This document shows, one piece after another, positions 1 through 8,575 of a stretch of 64,000 nucleotides of DNA. The notes beneath the pieces are model-generated. The model made no database searches. It saw nothing but the letters and a program-made list of their open reading frames with translations, and had not been told where the DNA came from. Origin of the DNA: an uncultured bacterium (GTDB lineage Bacteria; Spirochaetota; UBA4802; JAGODF01); the NCBI GenBank assembly GCA_937921485.1, contig CAKZSV010000007.1:62001-126000 (forward strand). The letters are read 5' to 3'. Each line of letters begins with the position of its first letter. Position 1 is the stretch's first letter. The translations under genes and the position numbers were made by a program.

Positions 1-29
1 CTACGCTTTTTGCGCTGAAAGGTGTATCT

Positions 30-1094
30 ATGCCGAAAATAAAAATTTCCTTCTCAGTGGTTTTTATTACATGGATGATGTTAGTGTTTTCGCCTCACGC
101 GCATGCTATTGGACTTCGCGCGCATCAGACATCAGAAAGAGTGAAAGTGTTTTATACCGAAAGCGATAGCAAAGGCTGGTATGCGATCCCGCGGGGTGAA
201 GTTACAGCAATCGGCATACGGGAAGATGCGCATGCGCAGGAATTGATGAAAGTGTCCCAGCCAAACAGCAAAGTAACAGTTCGACTGTACAGCGCGGAAG
301 GAATAAAGAAGGGCGATGAGCTCTTTGTCATCAACAAACGCAATCTGGTGGTGGGGAGAATCGATGTAAAAATTGTCTATCGTGACGCATCGTTCGGCCA
401 TGTACTCATAGGGTACGGCAACTATAAATACACCTGGACGGGATATCGCGTTGTGCAGAAAATCGAGGAAAGCTTTTCCCGTACTGCGTATATCTACAAG
501 GCGCGCGGCGATTATTATAAGCACAACGGCGATTACGCACAGGCAATTGCTCAGTATAAAAAAGCCATTGAAGTGGACAGAAGATATCCTGAAGCCCATG
601 CCGCACTTGGCCATCTTTATTTGAAGGACAATTCGCTGGCTTTTGCAATGAAAGAGTATGCCGAGGCGTACAATGAATTCTCCCGGATATACGATAACGA
701 AGAAAAATATCTTTTGCTAAAAGGAATGACGAAAGCGAAGTACCGAATGGCGTATGAATTCACCATTTCTAATTCGGCAAGAAAGGCGCACGTGCAGGAA
801 GGAATAAAATTTGCGGAGGAAGCGCTAAAAATTTATCCCGACTCCCGCGATGTGAATCTCTATCTGGCTCGTTTTTATTACAAAGGCCCCGAGCATGAAG
901 ATGTAAAAGCGAAGAAGCAGTTTTTGAAAGTTCTTGAAATAGACCCCCAGAATACTGAAGCCTGTCTGGCGCTGGCCGAACTCTACCGAAAGCACGATAA
1001 TGACGAGAAGGCGCTATTTTATGCGCGACGTGCGATTGAAACCAACCCGAATACTGATGCCGCAAGAAAGCTTTTGCAAAAGCTGGAAAAATAG
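30..1094 (+). CDS. secreted TPR-repeat protein
   Basis: A 354-residue protein with an N-terminal signal peptide (hydrophobic stretch to about residue 26, ending in A-H-A), so it is probably periplasmic. Residues about 30-140 form a unique beta-rich region. From about residue 150 TPR units follow (for example around 160-225 and 280-350, with the usual small-large residue pattern and NP ends), separated by a less regular helical middle. TPR proteins scaffold protein-protein contacts; the partner cannot be told from the sequence. The start has a good ribosome site (AAAGGTG) eight bases upstream. It is convergent with the chemotaxis receptor and no operon partner is visible in the window. Confidence 0.85.
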   Translation: MPKIKISFSVVFITWMMLVFSPHAHAIGLRAHQTSERVKVFYTESDSKGWYAIPRGEVTAIGIREDAHAQELMKVSQPNSKVTVRLYSAEGIKKGDELFVINKRNLVVGRIDVKIVYRDASFGHVLIGYGNYKYTWTGYRVVQKIEESFSRTAYIYKARGDYYKHNGDYAQAIAQYKKAIEVDRRYPEAHAALGHLYLKDNSLAFAMKEYAEAYNEFSRIYDNEEKYLLLKGMTKAKYRMAYEFTISNSARKAHVQEGIKFAEEALKIYPDSRDVNLYLARFYYKGPEHEDVKAKKQFLKVLEIDPQNTEACLALAELYRKHDNDEKALFYARRAIETNPNTDAARKLLQKLEK

Positions 1095-1109
1095 CAGCGG
1101 CTACTTTTC
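1086..1109. terminator. bidirectional hairpin terminator
   Basis: Between the convergent stop codons of the TPR and chemotaxis genes. The stem is GAAAA-A-TAGC / GCTA-C-TTTTC with loop AGCG and one mismatch, A-rich on one side and T-rich on the other, so it could stop transcription both ways. Seen in the sequence; its function is inferred. Confidence 0.5.
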
Positions 1110-2924
1110 AAGTTTGAATCGTTCCACAAGCGCATGAAGTTTTTGCGCTTTCGTTTCTATGTCTCCCGCTGCGCGGTGCACGATATCTGCGCTCTGTGAT
1201 GTCTGCTGTGAAGATTCGCTCATTGAGTAAATTGCTTTAGTGAGTTCCTCGTTGGTTGCTTTCTGCTCGGTGGACGAGTTGTAGATTTCCGAAGATATTT
1301 CCGAAAGACGTGTAACTTTTGACTTTATTTCAGAATTCTTTGATGCGAGTTCCTCGGTAAATGAATATACATCCTCAATAATCGATTCAATTTCGACGAT
1401 GCTCGTGCTTATATTGTTGAATGCGAGTTCTGTTTCCTTCAAAAAACCGGTCATTGCGGAGATGTTTACCAGCCGTTCAGAAATAATCTTCTTAATGTCG
1501 TTTGCAAGCGAGGTGGTCCTATCTGCAAGCTTGTTCACCTCATCGGCTACCACCGCGAATCCTTTGCCGTGTTCGCCTGCGCGCGCCGCTTCGATTGCCG
1601 CATTGAGCGCCAGAAGATTTGTCTGGTCTGCAACTTCATTGATCATTTCAATCATCTCATTGATGTTTTCGATGTAGCCGGCCAGCTCGTTGATGGCGAC
1701 GACGGTCTTTTTCAGCTTTTCGCCGCTCGATTCGGATATTTGTACGGATGTGCGTGCTTTATCTTTGAGGTTTTCAATGCGTTTCGACAGCACAAGGCTC
1801 GAATCGGATATGACCGAAATGTTTTCGCTTATGATGTTTGATTCTTCGCTCTGTTTTTTTGTGTTGTGGATGTTCATTTCGAAGGCCGCGGACATCTCCT
1901 CGTAAGCGCTCGACGTTTCTTCAATTATGGCTGCTTCCTCCTGTGACATCTTTGCCAGCACTGCCGCAGATTCCCGGAGGCTTTCGCAGGATTTTTTTAA
2001 CTCGATAGTTGTTGAGGCAATCTCGGAGGCAAGAGTGCGCATATTTTCTTTTGTTTTGAAAACGGATTTATTTATCGAGGCGAGCTCGTCCTCCACCGCA
2101 ATTTCCCTGCGCTCAAGGTATAAAAGACCTCTGCTGAGATTGTGTAAAAATTCGAGCACAATGCGAATTTTATCAATCATGGTGCGCGAGAGAACGTAGG
2201 CCACGAGCGTGGCTCCCAGAAAACCGAATGAACCAATAATTCCTAACTTTACATAAAAATATGGTTCGTGTACCTGCGACCTGTCGGCATATATTAAAAA
2301 ATATGTGAGAAGCGTGAGAAAGGGAACCAGACATATCACCACAATCGAGAGCCACAGGCGGGTAAAAATCATAATGCGGTATTTGAAATCAAAGCGCGCC
2401 CATTTTGAAAACGCGCCCAGATTGAGGAGCTTTTGTATGTACAACTCCGTGAGCAAAAAATATAAGACAGTTCCAAGAGGAGCATTGATGATAACCGTCA
2501 TCCAACAATTGAAATGCTGCGTAGGTCGCAAGTCCGCAAGAATCGAAAAGGGAATAATTGCACTTCCAAGTCCGAATACCCAGCGAAAAAATGCGCCGAA
2601 GCTGTGGACGTAGGGAAGGGCAAGAAATCGCTTTTTCGCCTTTGCGTATTCTTCATCGCTGACGGGCTCATTATTGAGCACTTTTTTAAAATACCGCATC
2701 ACCGGAAGAATTACGAGAATGTTGTTCGTCTGCGTAGTGGTAAATGAAATCACAAAGACCACCCCCGCGATTTTTAAAAAAAGAATCATCTGCTCCTCAT
2801 TCAGCCCAAGGCAGGTGAGCACGTAGAATATAAGCATCGGGACGATAATAAAATAGCTGATGCCTTCGGTGCGGAAAATAAATTGAAAGGCGAAATTTTT
2901 CATGGACTTATTGAGATTGCTCAT
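1101..2924 (-). CDS. methyl-accepting chemotaxis protein with polytopic membrane N-terminus
   Basis: About 607 residues. The first 260 or so contain roughly six hydrophobic helices and no large periplasmic sensor loop, which is unlike the common two-helix receptors. The C-terminal half is a long coiled coil with the receptor hairpin tip ([19 protein letters not shown], then [18 protein letters not shown]), the site that binds CheA and CheW. Glu/Gln-rich flanking helices could be methylated. The ATG at 2924 is preferred because AGGA lies seven bases upstream; an ATG at 2975 in frame would add 17 residues. No other che gene is nearby. The signal sensed is unknown; a membrane-embedded sensor is the inference. 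Confidence 0.9.
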   Translation of the reverse strand: MSNLNKSMKNFAFQFIFRTEGISYFIIVPMLIFYVLTCLGLNEEQMILFLKIAGVVFVISFTTTQTNNILVILPVMRYFKKVLNNEPVSDEEYAKAKKRFLALPYVHSFGAFFRWVFGLGSAIIPFSILADLRPTQHFNCWMTVIINAPLGTVLYFLLTELYIQKLLNLGAFSKWARFDFKYRIMIFTRLWLSIVVICLVPFLTLLTYFLIYADRSQVHEPYFYVKLGIIGSFGFLGATLVAYVLSRTMIDKIRIVLEFLHNLSRGLLYLERREIAVEDELASINKSVFKTKENMRTLASEIASTTIELKKSCESLRESAAVLAKMSQEEAAIIEETSSAYEEMSAAFEMNIHNTKKQSEESNIISENISVISDSSLVLSKRIENLKDKARTSVQISESSGEKLKKTVVAINELAGYIENINEMIEMINEVADQTNLLALNAAIEAARAGEHGKGFAVVADEVNKLADRTTSLANDIKKIISERLVNISAMTGFLKETELAFNNISTSIVEIESIIEDVYSFTEELASKNSEIKSKVTRLSEISSEIYNSSTEQKATNEELTKAIYSMSESSQQTSQSADIVHRAAGDIETKAQKLHALVERFKLEK

Positions 2925-3099
2925 TACACCGTCCTGTTTATGCATGAGTAAACTAATCCGAATAGTTCGGAACAACAGTTGGATTCACGCAAACGGGGGT
3001 AGTACGAGTGTATTTTTTTATTGTACATACGCTGCTCTCACGCGTACGTGCGCGAAATAGAGAACGACTGTCCATATAGTGACATTTAATGAAAAAATA

Positions 3100-4050
3100 T
3101 CAACTATTTTTTGTTATCATGATAATTTTATTTGGCAGTCGATTTCTCCACCATGCCGCAAGCGCGCTTGCGATAAGGGAATGAAATAAGCTCGAAATGG
3201 CACTGGGGATGGCGAAAGCCGGATTCGTGAAGTTATTCCGCGCAAGCACCACGCCCAGGCCGGAATTCTGCATGCCAACTTCGATCGAGACGGTGCGCGC
3301 GACGATAATATCGCGTGTCATGATCCGCGATACTGCATACCCAAGGAGAAAGCCGCAGGCATGCAGAGAAAACACCGCAGCGATGAGCTTGTAGCCGCTG
3401 TGCAATATATAATCTTTCCCCGCGCCGATGATCGACGCGACGATGAGGGTGATAAAAAGCACGGCAACGGGAGGCGCCGCGGGCAATATGCGTGCGGTGA
3501 AGTTGGTACAATATTTATTCATAAGCACCCCCGCGATGACTGGCACCAATATTACCTCAACTGTTGAGAGGAATAGACCAAACGCAGGTACCTCAATACG
3601 GCTTCCTGCAAAAAAAAGCGTCAAAAGCGGCGTTGCTCCGATTGCGATACTTGTAGAGACGCTGGTCATCGTCACCGAAAGCGGCACGTCCGCCCTGGCA
3701 AGATAGGCGATCACATTTGATGCTGTGCCGCCCGGGCAGGAAGCGACTAAAATGAGACCGACTGCAAATTCCGTGGGAAGATCAAAACTGCGTGCGATGA
3801 TCCAACCCAGCGAAGGCATTATTGTAAACTGGAGTGTAACTCCGAGCAAAACTCTGAAAGGATATCGCGCGATGCGTGCGAAATCATCGACAGTGAGGGT
3901 GAGCCCCATCCCGAGCATGATGATGCCAAGCCCGATAGTGATGAGATGTCCCGAGAACCACGTAAACGCCGGCGGATGGATGAGGGCAATGATGCTTGCG
4001 ATGAGCACCCAGATAGGGAAACCGGCAGTACATGCATTGGAAAAATTCAT
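3100..4050 (-). CDS. bile acid:sodium symporter (BASS) family transporter
   Basis: A 316-residue integral membrane protein with eight to ten hydrophobic segments and the family signatures: the crossover motif ASCPGGTASNV near residue 105, and a second half repeating the same fold (EVGMQNSGLGVVLA). The BASS family carries organic acids such as bile acids, pyruvate or ketopantoate, usually with sodium. The bacterial branch has broad substrates, so none is assigned here. It stands alone: its 5' neighbour region is short and the anti-sigma gene ends 84 bases upstream on the same strand, so cotranscription with the sigma locus is possible but not shown. Confidence 0.85.
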   Translation of the reverse strand: MNFSNACTAGFPIWVLIASIIALIHPPAFTWFSGHLITIGLGIIMLGMGLTLTVDDFARIARYPFRVLLGVTLQFTIMPSLGWIIARSFDLPTEFAVGLILVASCPGGTASNVIAYLARADVPLSVTMTSVSTSIAIGATPLLTLFFAGSRIEVPAFGLFLSTVEVILVPVIAGVLMNKYCTNFTARILPAAPPVAVLFITLIVASIIGAGKDYILHSGYKLIAAVFSLHACGFLLGYAVSRIMTRDIIVARTVSIEVGMQNSGLGVVLARNNFTNPAFAIPSAISSLFHSLIASALAAWWRNRLPNKIIMITKNS

Positions 4051-4133
4051 GGTTGATGAGTTATTAAATTATCAGATAATCCACGCATATTTCCGGAAGC
4101 GCAACGCATGGGCATGTTTCTGTAAAGAATTTT

Positions 4134-5183
4134 TTACTGTTTTCCATGCCGCATATTTTTGTGCAATTCTTTTTGCGCGGCGCGGATTTCTTTTTTTGTG
4201 TCGTTTTTGATGTCGGCGCGATGCTCAGCCGGTGAGGTCTCGCTTTCTTTGCTTTCGGCTGTTTTTTCGGCAGGCGTGCTCTTTTCTTCTGATGAAGTAA
4301 CCGTGTGCACGGAACCTTTCGATTTTGTGTAATCCGCATCGCCGGCGGGAGCAAGCAATCGTTCAAATTCTCCGGATAGCATCGGCGATGGGGTGATTGC
4401 ATCGGCAAGCACGGCCTTTGAGCCGGCATGTAAGGTCATTTTTTCTCCGGATGTATGCGCAATCGAAAGCATGCCCTGTTTCAGGAATACCTGTGTGGTA
4501 CGAGCGATAACCTGAATGATGAATTCGGTGCCGATGGCCGATATCGTTCCGTGCGGTGTCTTGAAGGTAATATCCATGCCGGCTGTATTGATAATTTTAG
4601 CATGAATTGTTCCATACGAAAGAGTACATGCAACACGTCTGTTAATACTAAATTTATCTCTCAGTGATGTATCAATACCGAGGATGGAATCGCCGAAGAC
4701 CGTGATTGAAATCCGGTTTTCAAGCGCGATATTCACATGCTCCATCTTTTTCGTGGTTATCATATCGCCCGCGGATAGCTGGAAGGTGCGTTCTTTTTTG
4801 TCTGCAATGCGGGTGGCAATCAAATCATAGGACGGCACAAATTCTTCCCGATGCATCATGCCATAAATCAGATATATTCCGATGGTGAGTGCAATGATGA
4901 ACATCGCAGCAAGCGCCGCAAATGCCGGCATGCGTTTCAGTATGTTGCGTGAAGGCGCTGGCAATGATTGGCCCATGCGATTGGTATATGTCGTGAGTAC
5001 TCTTTCCAGCAATTGTTCCGAAGGTGCGACATCTCTGGTGTTCCTTTTAAAAATAATATTTTGTATCCTTGTGAATTTTTCCGCGCAGGATGGGCATTGA
5101 TTGATATGCGCACGCATATCCTGATGCGCAGCGGCATCATCGATTAAAAGCCTGATAATATCTTTTTGAGACAGATGGCGCAT
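4134..5183 (-). CDS. zinc-finger anti-sigma factor with FecR domain
   Basis: 349 residues. The N-terminus carries the zinc-binding anti-sigma motif HxxxCxxC (H-INQ-C-PS-C, residues about 26-33). One transmembrane helix follows near residues 88-110. The periplasmic part (about 140-260) looks like a FecR domain, with the conserved stretch KTPHGTISAIGTEFIIQV. The tail is a Lys/Glu-rich low-complexity segment. The family holds an ECF sigma factor inactive at the membrane and releases it on a periplasmic signal. It lies 50 bases downstream of the ECF sigma gene on the same strand, the usual pairing. Start ATG at 5183 has AAGGA upstream. Confidence 0.88.
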   Translation of the reverse strand: MRHLSQKDIIRLLIDDAAAHQDMRAHINQCPSCAEKFTRIQNIIFKRNTRDVAPSEQLLERVLTTYTNRMGQSLPAPSRNILKRMPAFAALAAMFIIALTIGIYLIYGMMHREEFVPSYDLIATRIADKKERTFQLSAGDMITTKKMEHVNIALENRISITVFGDSILGIDTSLRDKFSINRRVACTLSYGTIHAKIINTAGMDITFKTPHGTISAIGTEFIIQVIARTTQVFLKQGMLSIAHTSGEKMTLHAGSKAVLADAITPSPMLSGEFERLLAPAGDADYTKSKGSVHTVTSSEEKSTPAEKTAESKESETSPAEHRADIKNDTKKEIRAAQKELHKNMRHGKQ

Positions 5184-5233
5184 CCTATTTTCCTTCTTTA
5201 AATAATACAGTTGACCAGGGCGAAATGGCCATA

Positions 5234-5746
5234 TTATATTTCAAAACCATTCTTTTTTAACTCCAAAATAATAACATTCATCGCCTTTTCGAGTTTGCGT
5301 CGGACAGTTTTTTCGGAAATATCGAGGTTTCTGGCAATATCACGGCTTGCCATCGAAAGTTCCTTTTTCATGATGAAAATTGATCGGGTTACCGGATCGA
5401 GCTGGGAAATTGCATTTTCCATGATGCGCGCCATTTCATTGCCCTCAAATATGTCATGAGGCAAAATTGAACTTGTATCAATATCTGATGCGGGAATGGA
5501 AACCGTGTCCTTTGTTTTTTTCGATGCAAGATGATTGAGTGCAGAATTGTGCGCGCTTCGGTATAAAAACGATTTTATGGTGTCTTCTCTCAATTCATGT
5601 TTCAGGGAGTATTCAATGAGATTGGCGAAACAATCGTGCAGGATATCTTCCGCGTCGTCGGTATTCCCGAGAAGGCGTACGAGGTATATAAAGATTTCGC
5701 GGCTGTATGCGGTGTACCATTCAATGATTTTTTCTTGTGAAAGCAT
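5234..5746 (-). CDS. ECF-type RNA polymerase sigma factor
   Basis: 170 residues from the ATG at 5746. Region 2 is visible in the first 60 residues (including LGNTDDAEDILHDCFANL, the -10 recognition helix area) and region 4 near the C-terminus (LDPVTRSIFIMKKELSMASR, then a helix-turn-helix with SEKTVRRKLEKAM). The reading frame stays open 44 codons upstream, but that part does not look like sigma region 2 and overlaps the divergent promoter area, so the inner start is used. It directs RNA polymerase to a small regulon and is probably controlled by the FecR-type anti-sigma factor encoded next. Targets may include the divergent gene at 5905. Confidence 0.9.
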   Translation of the reverse strand: MLSQEKIIEWYTAYSREIFIYLVRLLGNTDDAEDILHDCFANLIEYSLKHELREDTIKSFLYRSAHNSALNHLASKKTKDTVSIPASDIDTSSILPHDIFEGNEMARIMENAISQLDPVTRSIFIMKKELSMASRDIARNLDISEKTVRRKLEKAMNVIILELKKNGFEI

Positions 5747-5904
5747 AAAAAAAATGTCCAATTGCTGCGTTCTATGCTGTACTATATGCAGATGTGGGCC
5801 GGTACCTGTCGTCACCGGGAATGCCGCCAGAGCAGGGAAGTGCGCAATTCTTTGACTGCGGTATTTCCGGTGAATCAATCAGAATTTTTTCCGAGGAGGA
5901 GTTT

Positions 5905-6222
5905 ATGTCAATGAAAAAAACCCTTTTAGCAGTGATGGCGGTCGTTTTCGCAATCAGCATCGGAGTGTTTGGACAAACATATTCCGAAACGGAGACGAAA
6001 AATTTCCAGAAAAAAGAGCAGCATAAAAATCAGGCCAGAAACGAAAAAGGCAATGCGGAATCTGGCGAGAAAATCCGCACAGAAACAGCGAATCAGGGGC
6101 AGTCGTCAAAAGTGAAGGCTCAAAATCAGGTGAGAACTCGAAAAGAAACACGCGCTCAGGCGAAAACGGAAGCAAAATCCGCGGTAAAGGCCGAACGAGC
6201 CCAGGCAAAAAGCGGGAAATAG
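5905..6222 (+). CDS. small secreted Lys/Glu/Gln/Ala-rich protein
   Basis: 105 residues. A clear signal peptide (residues 1-23, ending GVFGQ) precedes a mature part built almost wholly from Lys, Glu, Gln, Ala, Thr, Arg and Asn, with no hydrophobic core, so it is probably disordered or a single charged helix. A strong ribosome site (GAGGAGGA) sets the start at 5905. It is divergent from the ECF sigma/anti-sigma operon, 158 bases between start codons, and followed by a good hairpin terminator, so it is a single-gene unit. I recognise no family. Being controlled by the adjacent sigma factor, as an envelope-stress product, is a guess from position only. Confidence 0.7.
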   Translation: MSMKKTLLAVMAVVFAISIGVFGQTYSETETKNFQKKEQHKNQARNEKGNAESGEKIRTETANQGQSSKVKAQNQVRTRKETRAQAKTEAKSAVKAERAQAKSGK

Positions 6223-6245
6223 CTGAAGCAAAAGCTGTTGCAGGT

Positions 6246-6272
6246 AACGCAGGGAAGTGCTTTCCCTGCGTT
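6246..6272 (+). terminator. hairpin terminator
   Basis: A perfect 11-bp stem (AACGCAGGGAA / TTCCCTGCGTT) with a five-base loop, 23 bases after the stop of the small secreted protein. The following T-run is poor, so efficiency is uncertain. Confidence 0.65.
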
Positions 6273-6311
6273 ATTCTGCTGTAATGATACCATACTGCAT
6301 GTGAGGGGTAT

Positions 6312-7244
6312 ATGAGATTGTATCGGCACGTAGTAACCGGAGTTGCTATGACATTTTTCCTTTGTTGCGGAAGTATGCTTTTTGCTGATGATAATAATGA
6401 TGATCGCTGGTGGAATGTAAAAGTAGGCAGCAAGGCCGTGTACAGCACCGGCCTTACTGAACCGTATGCGTATTATACGCTATTCGGCGAAGGTTCTCTT
6501 GATGTGAGCATTGTGAAATGTACGGTGAATGGTTCGCGTGATTTTTCATCGCAAATATCCTCAGGTCTGGGTGAATATCAGTACATCGGGGTGAATAAAG
6601 CATCGTTGAAATTTGAGATGATGCCTCTTGAATTTTTATCAGCTGGAGGCGGTTATTATGCCGGCCGGGGGGATAGCTCGTATTCAATGAGGGAATGGGA
6701 TGCTTTTCTCCGGGTAGGTCCTGATTCTTTTAACCTTGAGGGTTCATACAGCGCATCCAATTCTCGATATCTTTTCAATGGGATTGAAATTGAGGTTGCT
6801 CGTAAAACTACATCAATTGCTCTATCAAAAGATATGACCGCTGCACTATCGCTTGATGTTTCCTATGACAGAAGTGAGATCGAATTTTCAAATCTTAGCT
6901 ATGCCTATGTGAAAAACACATTCCGTGCAGGCGCTTTCTTCGAAGTGAATGATGCATTCTTTCTCGCCGGCGGGCTTTCGGGCGGCAGCGATACGGCTGA
7001 TTATGTCATCGTGGGAGCCGATGCGGGAATCACCACAGTTGTGTTTTCGCATATCCGATTATCGTGCATGTACTTTTTTGAGCAGTATATGGCCCCTGCA
7101 ACGTCAACAACTGAAAGCACGAAAAAGGGCGGAGGAACCGGAGCAGGCGCCAGTGGCGGAAATCCCTATGTGCAATCAAGCAACATAGGTGAATCATTTC
7201 CATCACACAGGGTAAGCATAAACATAGTGTATTCCATGCGCTGA
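6312..7244 (+). CDS. putative outer-membrane beta-barrel protein
   Basis: 310 residues with a signal peptide (about residues 1-25, ending LFADD). The mature part alternates short polar and aromatic/aliphatic stretches typical of amphipathic strands (for example YAYYTLFGEGSLDVSIVK, HIRLSCMYFFEQY), and a Gly/Thr/Ser-rich loop lies near residue 270 before a final strand ending NIVYSMR. No family is recognised. GAGGGG precedes the ATG at 6312. It lies just upstream of the tolC/RND operon but a promoter-like sequence separates them, so it may or may not belong to the export system. An outer-membrane location is inferred from composition only. Confidence 0.6.
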   Translation: MRLYRHVVTGVAMTFFLCCGSMLFADDNNDDRWWNVKVGSKAVYSTGLTEPYAYYTLFGEGSLDVSIVKCTVNGSRDFSSQISSGLGEYQYIGVNKASLKFEMMPLEFLSAGGGYYAGRGDSSYSMREWDAFLRVGPDSFNLEGSYSASNSRYLFNGIEIEVARKTTSIALSKDMTAALSLDVSYDRSEIEFSNLSYAYVKNTFRAGAFFEVNDAFFLAGGLSGGSDTADYVIVGADAGITTVVFSHIRLSCMYFFEQYMAPATSTTESTKKGGGTGAGASGGNPYVQSSNIGESFPSHRVSINIVYSMR

Positions 7245-7262
7245 GATTTGAAAAAAAAATTC

Positions 7263-7290
7263 TTGAATTATTCGAAAAACATTGTAGATA
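7263..7290 (+). promoter_or_regulatory. sigma70-type promoter of tolC-RND operon
   Basis: TTGAAT, 16 bases, TAGATA. The -10 box ends seven bases before the ATG at 7298 and no Shine-Dalgarno sequence lies between, so the transcript may start at or next to the start codon. Confidence 0.45.
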
Positions 7291-7297
7291 TTACCAT

Positions 7298-8575
7298 ATG
7301 TTTTATAAAAAAATTAACACATTCCTTATTGCCGCATCATTATTGTTTGCCTTTCCCTTTACTGCCATTGAAATTTTTGCCGATGATGCAAAAAAGAAAC
7401 AATATACTCTGAAAGAAATAATTCACATTGCGCTCGAAAAGTACGAACCCGTAAAAGTTGAGGAAGGCAAAATCCGCGAAGCTGAAGAACTCGCAAAACA
7501 TTTTTCTGAATGGTATAACCCGGAGCTTTCCATTACCGGCGGAAAAAAAGCAACGGAGACTGCATCGGGCACTGAGTGGAGCGTTGGGCTTTCGCAGAAA
7601 ATCCCGTTTCCTGGCAAAAAACGGCTCATGGAGGAGATTGCCCTCATCGAAAAATCCCGCGCTATTCTCAGCGCCGCGGAGATGAAGCTCTTCGTCCGCT
7701 ACGAGGTCACGCGTCTGGCGTATGAATACGCGTATCACCTGCAGCGCAAAAAACATGTTTCAAACAGGTTGCAGAGGTTTCAATTGATACATGCCTATAT
7801 GGCAGGAAGGATAATGGTTCCGCCAGAAAAGAAAGTTGAGCGGGCTATAGTGCAGACGCGCATCGCCATGCTCGAAAAAGAAGTTTTTAAGGTGGATTCA
7901 GATATCGCATCAGTATGTGCGCGGCTTAATCTCTTCACCGAATTTCCAACCGCCGATTTTCCGGAAATTGCGGTGCGCTGGTTTATAAAATCTCCGCAGA
8001 TTGATAGTGATGCCATGCTGATAAAATCACGGGAAATATCATTCCCCGTACGCCTGCAAAAAGAAGTACTTGCTGCAGCAATAAAGAACAAAGAGATTGA
8101 AGAGCGCGTTGCGTATCCCGATGTGGGAATATCGCTCTACTATAATGACGCGCGAGCCGAACTGCATGAGCGCAGTTTCGGCGGCGGCTTCAGCTTTCCT
8201 CTTCCTCTTTTTTCAAGAAACAGGCACGCGATCGCAATTGCTGAAGAAAAAATAAAAGCGGAAGAGCAGAAACTCATAATGGCGCAAAAACGCGCAATCG
8301 AAGATATGAAAGTATTGCTTGCGCGGCTTGAATACATCAATGCCATGCTCTCGAAATTTTCCATAAATGATATAAACAATATCGAGGAGAAAATGCGTTA
8401 TACTGACAGTGAGTTCAGAAAAGGCCGTGTGCCAATGCCGATGTATCTTGAAATGGATGCTTCATCGCATGAAATGCTTGAGGAGATTTTTCGGATTCAA
8501 CTCGATCTTGTTACGGTTCAGACGGCGATTCGGTTTCTCGCGTCAGAGGAAGTACTTCTGGAAGGCAATTACTGA
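7298..8575 (+). CDS. TolC-family outer-membrane efflux protein
   Basis: 425 residues with a signal peptide (to about residue 28). The mature part has the long helical repeats of the TolC/CusC family (the tunnel helices) and short barrel strands, with the family-like stretch EWSVGLSQKIPFPGKKRLM near residue 95 and GGGFSFPLPLFSRNRHAIA near 300. It would form the outer-membrane exit duct of a tripartite pump. The stop TGA overlaps the ATG of the RND gene by one base (TGATG), showing translational coupling. The membrane fusion protein gene that normally sits in such operons is absent here. Confidence 0.9.
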   Translation: MFYKKINTFLIAASLLFAFPFTAIEIFADDAKKKQYTLKEIIHIALEKYEPVKVEEGKIREAEELAKHFSEWYNPELSITGGKKATETASGTEWSVGLSQKIPFPGKKRLMEEIALIEKSRAILSAAEMKLFVRYEVTRLAYEYAYHLQRKKHVSNRLQRFQLIHAYMAGRIMVPPEKKVERAIVQTRIAMLEKEVFKVDSDIASVCARLNLFTEFPTADFPEIAVRWFIKSPQIDSDAMLIKSREISFPVRLQKEVLAAAIKNKEIEERVAYPDVGISLYYNDARAELHERSFGGGFSFPLPLFSRNRHAIAIAEEKIKAEEQKLIMAQKRAIEDMKVLLARLEYINAMLSKFSINDINNIEEKMRYTDSEFRKGRVPMPMYLEMDASSHEMLEEIFRIQLDLVTVQTAIRFLASEEVLLEGNY

